Of a stretch of DNA of 64,000 nt, positions 50,471-60,200 are shown one piece after another. The stretch is from Zhuqueibacter pondensis. GTDB lineage: Bacteria > Zhuqueibacterota > Zhuqueibacteria > Zhuqueibacterales > Zhuqueibacteraceae. The stretch covers positions 44,157 through 108,156 of the forward strand of contig JAPDQK010000014.1 of assembly GCA_034505955.1 (NCBI GenBank), given 5' to 3'. Made by a program: the position numbers and the translations under genes. The notes under the pieces are model-generated. The model saw only the letters and a program-made list of their open reading frames with translations. It did no database searches and had not been told where the DNA came from. Each line of letters begins with the position of its first letter. The first letter of the stretch is position 1.

Positions 50471-51583
50471 ATGCAAGCGAAAACATTCATCCTTCTGCTT
50501 TTGCTCATCTCTCTGATCATTCTCGGATTCTCTGCCCGTTCGCTGAACCGGTTGACCAATGAAAGCGTCGTTCAGGCCACAAATCGTTATGCCACCTCCG
50601 GCCACGCCGACCGTGAGGCGCGCGCTTTCACGCTGTGGAGCAACAATGATCCGCCGGTGGTTCCTGCTTTTTGCGCCAGATGCCACGGTACCTCCGGCTT
50701 TCTGAGTTACCTGGGAGCAGACGGCTCGCCACCTGGCGCCGTGAATCGGCGCGCGCCAGCCGGAGAAGTCGTCACGTGCATTGCCTGCCACAACCCCTCG
50801 GCGCATGTCCTCGAGCGCGTCGCATTCCATTTCGGAGTGGATTTCAAGCCCGTTCGCACCGAGGCCGCCTGCTTGATCTGTCATCAGAGCCTCGAGTCCA
50901 CCAACGGCATTCGGGATGCTCTTGAGGGATTGCCGGATGACGATGTTTCTCCCTGGAGCTTTTTCGATCCGCATTACAAAATTGCCGCCTCCACCCAGCT
51001 TGGCTCGGTCGCGCGCAGCGGTTACGAATACCCCGAGCGGGAATATGCCGGTTATTTCGCCCATGCAGCCGGCGCGGAAACTTGCACCGATTGCCACAAT
51101 CCCCACGACCTCACAGTGGAACCGAAAAAGTGCGCTCCCTGCCATCTCAACGTGGTGAGCAACGTCGATTTTCCGGCGATTCGCACGCAGAAGATCGATT
51201 ATGACGGCGATCTGAACACCACGGAAGGAATCTACAGTGAGATCAGGTCACTACAGGCCCTGCTGCTAGAGGCCATCCAGGAATATGCCCGCCGCGTTGC
51301 CGGCAAGCCCATTGTGTATGCCGATCAGTCCCCCTATTTCTGCATTGATGCCAATGACAACGGCATCGCCGATGCGGAGGAGATCAACGCTGACAGCAGC
51401 TACGATGCCTGGACTCCCCGTCTACTCAGGGCAGCCTATAACTATCAGTTCGCCGTCAAAGATGCCGGCGGCTATGTTCACAATCCGCGCTACGTGATCC
51501 AACTTTTACATGACAGCCTGATCGATCTGGGAAAGCAAGTCCGTCGCCGGAGGTCAAATTGTTGCGTCCGCGAGCCTGAATAA
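50471..51583 (+). CDS. Exported five-heme cytochrome c with EF-hand-like loop
   Basis: A 370-residue multiheme protein. An N-terminal hydrophobic segment (residues ~5-22) is a signal anchor. Five CXXCH sites occur at 68-72, 103-107, 134-138, 205-209 and 221-225. Downstream, a D-A-N-D-N-G-I-A-D-A-E-E stretch (about residues 293-304) matches a calcium-binding EF-hand/dockerin-type loop. Several other His (residues 44, 120, 168 and 198) may be distal heme ligands. It heads a cluster with a ferric-reductase-like oxidoreductase (30 bases downstream) and a micropeptide, suggesting it takes electrons from that enzyme. Confidence 0.88.
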   Translation: MQAKTFILLLLLISLIILGFSARSLNRLTNESVVQATNRYATSGHADREARAFTLWSNNDPPVVPAFCARCHGTSGFLSYLGADGSPPGAVNRRAPAGEVVTCIACHNPSAHVLERVAFHFGVDFKPVRTEAACLICHQSLESTNGIRDALEGLPDDDVSPWSFFDPHYKIAASTQLGSVARSGYEYPEREYAGYFAHAAGAETCTDCHNPHDLTVEPKKCAPCHLNVVSNVDFPAIRTQKIDYDGDLNTTEGIYSEIRSLQALLLEAIQEYARRVAGKPIVYADQSPYFCIDANDNGIADAEEINADSSYDAWTPRLLRAAYNYQFAVKDAGGYVHNPRYVIQLLHDSLIDLGKQVRRRRSNCCVREPE

Positions 51584-51613
51584 TTGTGCTGATCAACACC
51601 GGAGATTAATGAA

Positions 51614-52930
51614 ATGTCCGATGCCATAAAAGAAAGACTCTGGATCGGGGCGTTTGTCCTGGTCATCTTCGCGCCGATGCTGATTCTGTTCATTGGCCCG
51701 CGCCCCGAAGGCCGCGAGTTTTGGCGCGAGCTGTCGGTGGCGCTGGGATTCGCGGGCTTGTCGCTCATGGGCATGCAGTTCATCCCCACGGCGCGCCTGC
51801 CTTTCCTGGCCAGCGTTTTTCCGATGGATACGTTGTACACTTTCCATCGCCGCATTTCGATTGCGGGCTTTACCCTGGCGCTGGCTCACCCGCTTATCCT
51901 ATTTGCCGGCAATCCCTACACGCTCAGGTTGTTGAACCTCACCAACGCTCCCTGGCGCGCGCGTGCCGCGGTGCTGTCGGTCATCCTGTTCATCCTGCTG
52001 GTGGCCAGCTCAGTGTGGCGCAAAGATTTCAAGATTCGTTATGAACGCTGGCGCACCATTCACGGCGTGTTCGCCGTCGTCGCCGCGGGGCTGGTGCTGT
52101 ACCATATCTTCATGGTGAATCATTACATGGCTCACCCGTTACAACGCGGCTATTGGGTGGTTATGGCGGCAGTTTGGGCAGCGGCAACGCTCTATGTTCG
52201 CGTGCTCAGGCCGCTGCAGTTGCTGCGCCGGCCTTATCGCGTCATCGAGGTGCGGCCCGAACGCGGCGAGGCTTGGACACTGGCGCTGGCGCCGGATGGC
52301 CATGCCGGCATGCGTTTCATGGCCGGGCAATTTGCCTGGCTGACCGCCAGAACTTCGCCGTTCTCCTTCCGCGACAATCCCTTCTCCTTCAATTCCAGCG
52401 CAGAAGTCCGTGACCGGCTGGAGTTCACCATCAAAGAACTCGGAGATTTCACGCGCACGATCAAAGAGTTTCAACCCGGCGAGAAAGTTTGCGTGGATGG
52501 CCCGTTCGGCACGTTCGACATCGATCAACACGAGGCGCCGGGGTATGTCATGATTGCCGGCGGGATTGGTTCGGTGCCGGTTCTGAGCATCTTGCGCACC
52601 ATGGCTGATCGCAAAGACGCGCGGCCGGTCGTCTTTTTCTACGGCAATCCGGATTGGGAAAGCGTCACTTATCGAGAAGATCTGGAGACTTTGCAAGAAC
52701 GCATGAATCTCAAAGTCGTTCACTTGTTGGAGAATCCGCCGGAAGGGTGGCAGGGAGAAACCGGCTACATTACCAGGGAGATTCTGGAACGGCACCTGCC
52801 GGTTGACCACGCCCAATGGCAATATTTCATCTGCGGGCCGATTCCCATGATCGCCGCGGTGGAAAAAAAGCTGGTGGCGATGGGAGTTTCTTTGCATTAT
52901 ATCCATACAGAAAATTATGAAATGGCATGA
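51614..52930 (+). CDS. Ferric-reductase/NADPH-oxidase-like transmembrane flavocytochrome
   Basis: A 438-residue membrane enzyme. Six helices (to about 205) contain two bis-His pairs, each spaced by 14 residues: T-F-H...A-L-A-H-P and T-I-H...L-Y-H-I, the b-heme ligands of the ferric reductase/NOX superfamily. A cytosolic FNR domain follows: the FAD-binding N-P-F-S-F-N-S-S, the NAD(P) loop A-G-G-I-G-S-V-P-V-L and the C-terminal I-C-G-P-I-P-M. It would move electrons from NAD(P)H across the membrane. The multiheme cytochrome upstream is the probable periplasmic acceptor. Confidence 0.9.
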   Translation: MSDAIKERLWIGAFVLVIFAPMLILFIGPRPEGREFWRELSVALGFAGLSLMGMQFIPTARLPFLASVFPMDTLYTFHRRISIAGFTLALAHPLILFAGNPYTLRLLNLTNAPWRARAAVLSVILFILLVASSVWRKDFKIRYERWRTIHGVFAVVAAGLVLYHIFMVNHYMAHPLQRGYWVVMAAVWAAATLYVRVLRPLQLLRRPYRVIEVRPERGEAWTLALAPDGHAGMRFMAGQFAWLTARTSPFSFRDNPFSFNSSAEVRDRLEFTIKELGDFTRTIKEFQPGEKVCVDGPFGTFDIDQHEAPGYVMIAGGIGSVPVLSILRTMADRKDARPVVFFYGNPDWESVTYREDLETLQERMNLKVVHLLENPPEGWQGETGYITREILERHLPVDHAQWQYFICGPIPMIAAVEKKLVAMGVSLHYIHTENYEMA

Positions 52931-52947
52931 CCGAGGAGAATAAACCC

Positions 52948-53040
52948 ATGCAAGACATTTACGCGCGCAATCTGCTGATCGGCATCGTGGCGGGATTGGT
53001 GCTGCTTTCGCTGCTCTTTGCGCTGATACAGTCCTTGTGA
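52948..53040 (+). CDS. 30-residue single-helix membrane peptide
   Basis: ATG at 52948 with GAGGAG eight to ten bases upstream, 17 bases after the flavocytochrome stop, and a TGA at 53038. The product has a short polar head (M-Q-D-I-Y-A-R-N) and one hydrophobic helix (about residues 9-28) with a Gly/Val/Leu face. Size, context and a good ribosome-binding site resemble small accessory subunits of membrane oxidases such as CydX or CcoQ. No homology is claimed. Confidence 0.6.
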   Translation: MQDIYARNLLIGIVAGLVLLSLLFALIQSL

Positions 53041-53097
53041 ACTGTGCCGGCTCTGAGCGCCTTGCGAAAGCTCCTGCTCGTTGCGATCGGCAAATAC

Positions 53098-53275
53098 ATG
53101 GCAGAACAATTTTGGGAAAACGGGTCGAATCAAACGCTTTAATTGTTCTGCCAATCAATCGTTCTGCCATAAAAATGGGCAGAACGATTTTAAAATCACT
53201 TTCAAATCAATGGACTAAATTATCCTGCCATGTAAAATGGCAGAATAATTGGTCGGTACAATTATTCTTTGCGGA
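53098..53275. repeat. GGCAGAA/TTCTGCC palindromic repeats, copies 5-6
   Basis: ATGGCAGAACAATT...AATTGTTCTGCCAATCAATCGTTCTGCCAT, then ATGGGCAGAACGATT...ATTATCCTGCCATG and ATGGCAGAATAATTGGTCGG. The block ends right at the ribosome-binding site of the GxxExxY gene. Confidence 0.8.
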
Positions 53276-53282
53276 GGTGTTT

Positions 53283-54095
53283 ATGGGTATTAAAACCAAA
53301 CATCGTATCAAGCGAATCAGCGCGCAAGAATTCCATGAGATCGATTATCAGATCACCGGGTTCGCTTTTGACATTCACAATGAGATCGGCCGGCTGTGGG
53401 ATGAAAAAATTTACCGAAACGAACTGGCTAATCGCTGCCGCAAGGCCGGGCTGGGCAACGTCGAGATCGAAGTGCCCGTCATCGTTTCATATCGAGACTT
53501 TGTCAAGGAATACGCCGTCGACATGCTGGTGGATGATTCGATAGTATATGAGCTGAAAACCGTCAACAAGCTGAGCTCAGAGCACGAGAGACAAACGCTG
53601 CATTATTTGTTTCTGTTTGGACTGCAGCATGGCAAGTTGATTAATTTCCGCCCGACATCAGTTGAAAAACGCTTCGTCTCCACCAGCATGCTGCCGAAAG
53701 ATCGCCATGACGTCGTTTTTGACGACAAGCAGTGGCTCGATTTGGATGAGGAGAGTGGCTGGTTAAAAGGGCTGATCGTGGAATTGATAATGGATTGGGG
53801 CGCCTTTCTGGAAACCAGCCTGTTTTACGAAGCGATTTATCACTTTCGCGGCGGCGAAGATCAGGTGGTTAAAGATATCGAAGTCATTCTCAATGAAACA
53901 AATTTGGGGAATCAAAAAGTTCATCTGCTCAACCCCAACGTCGCCTTCAAAATAACCGCAATAACGAAAGGCACGGAGAGCTACGAGCAACAGCTAAACA
54001 GATTTATTCGTCTCACAAAATTGAACGCCATTCACTGGATAAATTTCAATCATCATGTGATCTCGTTCAAAACTATGCTGAATCAAAAGAGATAA
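53283..54095 (+). CDS. GxxExxY protein (PDDEXK_3-like)
   Basis: A 270-residue cytosolic protein of the GxxExxY type: F-A-F-D-I-H-N-E-I-G-R-L-W-D-E-K-I-Y (residues 27-44) is the naming motif, here with Leu in place of the second Gly. A nuclease-like strand pair D-M-L-V-D-D-S-I-V-Y-E-L-K (about 81-93) fits the D...E-x-K layout of the PD-(D/E)XK fold. The family is often only ~130 residues; this one has a ~130-residue extension of unknown nature. GGAGG precedes the ATG at 53283. Repeats of one family lie within ten bases on both sides. Activity is unproven. Confidence 0.85.
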   Translation: MGIKTKHRIKRISAQEFHEIDYQITGFAFDIHNEIGRLWDEKIYRNELANRCRKAGLGNVEIEVPVIVSYRDFVKEYAVDMLVDDSIVYELKTVNKLSSEHERQTLHYLFLFGLQHGKLINFRPTSVEKRFVSTSMLPKDRHDVVFDDKQWLDLDEESGWLKGLIVELIMDWGAFLETSLFYEAIYHFRGGEDQVVKDIEVILNETNLGNQKVHLLNPNVAFKITAITKGTESYEQQLNRFIRLTKLNAIHWINFNHHVISFKTMLNQKR

Positions 54096-54097
54096 TC

Positions 54098-54360
54098 ATT
54101 CTGCATTGGATTTAGGCAGGATGATTGTTTGGCAAATAATTTTTCAATCGTTCTGCCGGAACAGTGTTCTGCCTTACCCGCAAGGCCGAATGCTTGTCTG
54201 GCAGAATAAATAATTTTTAATCGTTCTGCCGAAACATTGTTCTGCCTTACCTGCAAGGCCGTATAATTTTTCAATCATTCTGCCGAAGCATCATTCTGCC
54301 TTATCCACAAGGCAGAATGATAATTTCCAATCGTTCTGCTGAAACATCATTCTGCCTTTT
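54098..54360. repeat. Array of four degenerate TTCTGCC repeat units
   Basis: Units begin near 54138, 54211, 54264 and 54321, each reading TAATTTTT(C)AATCGTTCTGCCG, then AACATTGTTCTGCCTTACC, then a GCAAGGC closing arm. The third contains a perfect 11-bp hairpin (54292-54302 with 54309-54319, six-base loop). The array starts three bases after the GxxExxY stop and ends just before the P-type ATPase gene. Confidence 0.85.
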
Positions 54361-54387
54361 CATGAATTTTTGAATGGATACCTCGAG

Positions 54388-57138
54388 ATGAAAACCAACA
54401 AACCCAATCGGCTCCGCGCACAACGCGAGGGAGCCACTGCCCATTCCATCGCCTGGCATGCCCTCGCAGAAGACGCGGTGTATCGCAAGTTGCAAGCCAA
54501 GCCGGAAGGCCTCACCCCGGCGCAGGTGGAAGAACGGCTGCACGAATTCGGCAAAAACATTCTGCCGAGCAAAAAGCCGCCCACCCTGCTGCAAGTGGTG
54601 CTGCACCAATTCACCAGCCCGCTGATCTACATTCTGTTGATCGCCGGCGGCGTCGCCCTGGTCATCGGAGACGTCAAAGATGCCGGCTTCATCTTCGTGG
54701 TGATCCTGCTCAACGCCATTATTGGAACAGTGCAGGAATGGCGCGCCGAGCAGAGCGCCCACGCTCTGCAAACCCTGTTAAAGATCAAGGCGCGCGTGCG
54801 CCGCGACGGCCGCCAGCAAACCATTCCGGCGGAAGACTTGGTTCCCGGCGACGTCGTTCTGCTCGAATCGGGCGACAAAGTTCCGGCGGATTTACGCTTC
54901 GTGCAGGTCAACAACTTGACCATTGATGAAGCCTTCTTGACCGGCGAATCCCTCCCGGCGGAAAAAAATTTGTCGCTGCTGCGCGAAGACACGCCGGTGA
55001 GCGACCGCAAAAACATGGGCTATGCCGGCGCCACCGTCGTCACCGGCCGCGGCACCGGCCTCGTCGTTGCCACTGGCTCGCACACCGAAGTCGGCAAAAT
55101 CGCGCGTTCCCTCACCGAAGAGGAAGGCTCCAAACCGCCGCTGGTCATCCGCATGGAACGGTTCGCCCGCCAAGTCAGCTTGATCGTGCTGGTGTTCGCC
55201 GTTCTCTTGGGACTGCTCTCGGTCTCGCGCGGCGTCGAATTTCGTGACGTTTTCTTTCTGATGATCGCCATGGCCGTCTCGGCCATTCCGGAGGGTTTGC
55301 CGGTGGCCATGACGGTCGCGCTCTCGCTCGCCACCGGCCGCATGGCCAAGCGGCAAGTGATTGTGCGCAAGCTGATGGCAGTGGAAAGTCTGGGAAGCTG
55401 CACCACGATCGCGAGCGACAAAACCGGCACGCTGACCGTGAATCAGCAAACGGTGAAATTGATCGTGTTCCCCGAGGGCACGCGCGTGCAGATCAGCGGC
55501 CAGGGTTACAACGACGAAGGCGAGGCCAGCCGCGAGGACGGCGGCTCAATTGACGAAGCTTTGCAGGCGCGCTTGTTGAGCTTGGCGCGGGCTGGTGTTC
55601 TGTGCAACGAAGCCTCGCTTGCCTCCGAAGACGGCGACTGGAAGCACAGCGGCGATGCCATGGATGTTGCCCTGCTGGCGCTGGGACGAAAACTGAAATT
55701 GGATCCCGAAGGCGAACGCAAAAAATTTCCCGTTGCCGCTGAAATTCCGTTCGAATCTGAAAAACGCTATGCGGCCACCGCCTATCGCAATCATGGCAAG
55801 ATTGAAGTCGCCGTGAAGGGCGGCGTCGAGGCGGTGTTGCCTTTTTGCAGCCGCATGTCAACTTCCTCCGGCGATCAACCGCTGGATGATGACAGCCTTT
55901 TGCGTCAAGCACAAGAGTTGGCCGAACACGGTTATCGTGTGCTCGTCATCGCCGGCGGCTCGCTCGCGGAGGCCGGCGATCTGTCACAATTCGACGAGTC
56001 GCAGTTGGCGGATCTCGTGGTGTTGGGATTGGTGGGATTCATCGATCCGCTGCGTCCGGAAGTGCGTGATGCCGTCGCCGTTTCCCGGAGGGCCGGCGTG
56101 AAAGTGATCATGATCACCGGCGATCATCCGGCCACGGCGTTGGTCATCGCCAAAGAATTGCAGATTGCCGAGTCGGTTGAGCAAGTGATCAGCGGACAGG
56201 AGTTGGATGAAATCGGCGGCTATGACACGCCGGAATTTTTTGAGCGCATCAAGCACATCACCGTCTTTGCGCGCGTCACGCCGCAACAAAAGCTGCATAT
56301 TGTCGATGGCTTGGTGAAGCTGGGTGAATTTGTGGCGGTCACCGGCGACGGCGTCAACGACGCGCCGGCCCTGCGTCGCGCCAACATCGGCGTCGCCATG
56401 GGCTCCGGCACCGACATCGCCAAGGACACCGCGCTAATGATCGTGACCGACGACAACTTCGCCTCGATTGTATCCGGCATTGAAGAAGGACGCTTCGCTT
56501 ACGCCAACGTCCGCAAAGTGACGCTGCTGCTGATTTCCACCGGCGCGGCGGAGTTGATCCTGATCGGCGGCGCCACGCTCATGGGACTGCCGGCGCCTTT
56601 GCTCGCCGTGCAAATTCTCTGGCTCAACCTCGTGACCAATGGCATCCAAGACGTGGCCCTGGCATTCGAAGCCGGCGAAAAGGGCGTTATGAAACTGCCG
56701 CCGCGCCGGCCCAGCGAAGGCATCTTCAACCGCAAGATGATCGAGCAAGTGCTGACCAGCGGCGTCACCATGGCGCTCGTCTGTTTGGGCGCGTGGATCT
56801 TCCTACTCAACCGCGGCTGGGAGGAAACCATCGCCCGCAATGCCCTGCTCACGCTGTTGGTGCTCATGCAATTTTATCACGTGCTCAATTGCCGCTCGGA
56901 ATACCGCTCCGCCTTTCGCGTTCCGTTGCGCAACAACACCGTTCTCATGTTCGGCATGCTCGCGGCATTCGCCATTCACGTGCTGGCCACGCAATGGCCG
57001 CCGCTGCAAGCGCTGCTGCGCACCAGCCCCCTGCCGCTCGAGCAGTGGCTGATCTTCGGCGCCCTCGCCGCGGTGATCATGGTCGTTATGGAAATATACA
57101 AGCGGGTGAAAAAGATGCCATTGTTGGCCGAAGGTTAG
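54388..57138 (+). CDS. P2-type cation-transporting ATPase
   Basis: A 916-residue ATP-driven cation pump. It has the N-terminal cation-ATPase domain, actuator T-G-E-S-L, phosphorylation site D344 in D-K-T-G-T-L-T, hinge T-G-D-G-V-N-D-A-P-A-L and ten membrane helices. Ion-site residues: A-I-P-E-G-L-P in helix 4 and N-L-V-T-N-G-I-Q-D in helix 6, the P2A (SERCA/PMR1-like) layout, so Ca2+ or Mn2+ are the first candidates. The final helices form the cation-ATPase C-terminal domain. The ATG at 54388 is chosen over a TTG at 54370. The gene follows a repeat array. Confidence 0.93.
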   Translation: MKTNKPNRLRAQREGATAHSIAWHALAEDAVYRKLQAKPEGLTPAQVEERLHEFGKNILPSKKPPTLLQVVLHQFTSPLIYILLIAGGVALVIGDVKDAGFIFVVILLNAIIGTVQEWRAEQSAHALQTLLKIKARVRRDGRQQTIPAEDLVPGDVVLLESGDKVPADLRFVQVNNLTIDEAFLTGESLPAEKNLSLLREDTPVSDRKNMGYAGATVVTGRGTGLVVATGSHTEVGKIARSLTEEEGSKPPLVIRMERFARQVSLIVLVFAVLLGLLSVSRGVEFRDVFFLMIAMAVSAIPEGLPVAMTVALSLATGRMAKRQVIVRKLMAVESLGSCTTIASDKTGTLTVNQQTVKLIVFPEGTRVQISGQGYNDEGEASREDGGSIDEALQARLLSLARAGVLCNEASLASEDGDWKHSGDAMDVALLALGRKLKLDPEGERKKFPVAAEIPFESEKRYAATAYRNHGKIEVAVKGGVEAVLPFCSRMSTSSGDQPLDDDSLLRQAQELAEHGYRVLVIAGGSLAEAGDLSQFDESQLADLVVLGLVGFIDPLRPEVRDAVAVSRRAGVKVIMITGDHPATALVIAKELQIAESVEQVISGQELDEIGGYDTPEFFERIKHITVFARVTPQQKLHIVDGLVKLGEFVAVTGDGVNDAPALRRANIGVAMGSGTDIAKDTALMIVTDDNFASIVSGIEEGRFAYANVRKVTLLLISTGAAELILIGGATLMGLPAPLLAVQILWLNLVTNGIQDVALAFEAGEKGVMKLPPRRPSEGIFNRKMIEQVLTSGVTMALVCLGAWIFLLNRGWEETIARNALLTLLVLMQFYHVLNCRSEYRSAFRVPLRNNTVLMFGMLAAFAIHVLATQWPPLQALLRTSPLPLEQWLIFGALAAVIMVVMEIYKRVKKMPLLAEG

Positions 57139-57178
57139 AATCTTGATTTGGTATTGCAAACAAGCAAAATAATTTTTG

Positions 57179-57224
57179 GGCAGGATGATTACAAAATTAT
57201 CCTGTCGAATAATCATTCTGCCTT
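57179..57224. repeat. GGCAGAA/TTCTGCC palindromic repeat, copy 7
   Basis: GGGCAGGATGATTACAAAATTATCCTGTCGAATAATCATTCTGCC: the outer arms pair and the inner ones are degenerate. It lies between the P-type ATPase and the protease-propeller-barrel gene. Confidence 0.75.
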
Positions 57225-57298
57225 TTAAAGTTTTTGCTTTATCGTGTTGCCTTGAAATCAAAAAAATATTGTATCGCATTATTTCAGGGAATGAAGCC

Positions 57299-60200
57299 AT
57301 GCGCCTTTCATATCATTTTCAAATCCCGGCTTTTTTGTCCATCATCATTGCCGGCGCCGCCCTCAATACCGCCCAAGCCCAATATTTTGGCCGCAACAAA
57401 GTGCAGTACGAAAGTTTCGATTTCAAAGTTCTCAAAACCGCGCATTTCGACATTTACTATTATGCCGAAAAAGAGGAGGCGGTGCAGCACGCCGCGCGCC
57501 TGTCCGAACGCTGGTACGCCCGCGTGTCGCGCCTGCTGAATCACCAGCTCACTGGAAAACAGCCGCTGATTCTCTACGCCAACCAGCCGCACTTCCAGCA
57601 AACCAATGCCATCCAAGGCACTTTGGGAGAAGGAACCGGCGGCGTGACCGAGGCTTTCAAGCGCCGCATGGTGCAGCCGTTTGCCAGCTCGCTGGCAGAA
57701 ACCGACCACGTGCTCGGGCACGAGCTGGTGCATGCGTTTCAATTTGACCTCACCGGCGGCGGCAAACCCGGCGCCGGATTCCGTGCGCCAGGCGCGCTGC
57801 GATTGCCGTTGTGGTTCATCGAGGGCATGGCGGAATATTTGACCCTCGGGCATGTCGATCCCCACACCGCCATGTGGATGCGCGATGCGGCGCGCGCGAA
57901 AAAGCTACCCACCGTTCGCCAGCTTTCCGATCCGCGATATTTTCCCTACCGCTTCGGCCAGGCGTTTTGGGCCTATGTCGCCGGCAGATGGGGTGATGAA
58001 GTGGTGGGCAGGATGCTGCGCGACGCCGGCAAATCCGGCGATGTCGAGAAAGCCATCAAGACTGTCCTCAGCCTCGATGCCAAAGCATTATCGCAGGCCT
58101 GGCACGACGCGGTTCACGACACCTATGATCCGCTTGTCGAGATCACGCAAACTCCCGACAAGTATGGCCGCCTGCTGATTTCGGACAAACAAGGCGGCGG
58201 CAACATCAATTTGGCACCGGCGCTCAGTCCGGATGGCAAACAGATCGTTTTCTTCTCGGAGAAAGATTTGTTCTCCATCGACATGTTTCTCGCTGATGCC
58301 GAGACCGGAAGAATCTTGCGCAAGATCACCAACACCGCGGTCGATCCGCATTTCGAGAGCTTGCAATTCATCAATTCCGCCGGCGCGTGGGATGCGCAAA
58401 GCCGCCGCTTCGCTTTCGCCGCCATCAAGAAAGGCCAGCCGGTTCTTTCATTGCTCGATGTCACTCGCAACCGCATGGAGCGCGAGATTACTTTGCGCGA
58501 GCTTGGCGAGATTCTCAATCCCACCTGGTCGCCGAATGGCCGCTACATTGCCTTCTCCGCTCTCGTTGGCGGATTAACGGATTTGTACATTTACGATCTC
58601 GAGGCCGATAGTCTGCGGCAGATGACCAACGATGCTTTTGCCGACGTCCATCCGGCGTGGTCGCCCGACGGCCAACACCTTGCGTTCGTCACCGACCGCT
58701 TTTCCACCGAATTGAGCAATCTCAAATTCGGCAACTACCGCCTGGCGTTGATGAATCCCGTTACCGGCGCCATTCAGCCGGCGCCTGGTTTTGACGACGC
58801 GAAAAATATCAACCCGCAATGGTCCGCAGATGCCAAAAGCTTGTACTTCCTTTCCGATCAAAACGGCATCAGCAACCTCTATCGCGCCGATATGGCCAGC
58901 GGCGAGATTTATCAATTGACCAATCTCTATACCGGCGTTAGCGGCATCACCGCGCTCAGCCCGGCGCTTTCGGTAGCGTCGCGCGCCCCGCGCCTGGCCT
59001 TCAGTGTTTTCGAAAATGGCAAATATGGAATTTATTCAGTGGATTCACCGGAGCAACTCACCGCAAAAGAGCCTGCCAAGTGGCCAAATGACAGCAACCC
59101 CGCGGCCCTGCCGCCGACGCTGCGCGCCACCAACGAAGTGTTGACGCTCATCAAGAATCCGGATTGGGGCCTGCCGGCGGTGAGTGATTCCGTTGCAAGC
59201 GATTATCGGCCCAAGTTGTCGCTCGATTACATCGGCCAACCGTATCTTGTTGCCGGCCTCGATCGCTTCGGCACGTACCTCGGCGGCGGCGTCTCGCTGT
59301 TTTGGAGCGACATGCTCGGCGATCATAACCTCGCGACGATGTTGCAAGCCACCGGCAATTTCAAAGAAATCGCCGCCGTCGCCGCGTATCAAAATCTCAA
59401 ACGGCGCTTGAACTGGGGCGCCACGATTCAGCAAATCCCCTACGTTGCCGGCGACTTTGCCAGCGGGTTTGGAGAAATCAACGGCATGTCCGCGTACATA
59501 GAGCAAGAGATTCGCTTGCGGCAGATCAACCGTGATATTGCCGGCGTGCTTGGATATCCCTTCAGCCGGGCGCAACGGTTCGAGCTTTCGGCGGGCTATC
59601 GCCATATCAGCTTCGACAATGAAGTCAGAACGATTGCCGTTTCCACCACAACCGGACGAGTGATTCTCGATAGAACGGAGGCGTTGCCATCGCCTCGTTC
59701 GTTGAGCTTGGGCCAGGCGAGCGCGGCTTTGGTTTACGATGCCTCCATTTTTGGCGCCACCAGTCCCATTCTCGGCCAAAGCTACCGGCTGGAAATATCA
59801 CCCAGCTACGGTTCGCTGTCATTATATTCGGCGCTGGCGGATTATCGCCGCTACGTGATGCCGGCGCGGCCCTTTACGCTGGCGGCGCGCGTTCTTCATT
59901 ATGGCCGCTACGGCCGCGATGCGGAAGACGGCCGGCTCTTTCCGTTGTTCCTTGGTTACTCCACACTCGTGCGCGGTTATGATTTTAATTCCTTCAGCGC
60001 AAATGAATGCGAATCCAGCGCTACCGGCGATTGCCCGGTGGTGGATCAACTCTTCGGCAGCAAATTATTGGTGGGCAATTTCGAGCTGCGTTTCCCGCTG
60101 CTGGGCGTGCTCGGCTTGGGCGGAGGATATTACGGTTTTCTACCCATCGAGCTTGGCGCTTTTTACGACGCCGGCGTCGCCTGGACGAAGAACGAGAAGG

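Noticed and set aside
52139..53170. 343-codon minus-strand ORF opposite the flavocytochrome
   Set aside because: Antisense to a well-supported gene; no ribosome-binding site or recognisable domain.
54098..54360. Possible CRISPR array
   Set aside because: Units are degenerate and unevenly spaced, the intervals are related to each other rather than unique, and no cas gene is near.
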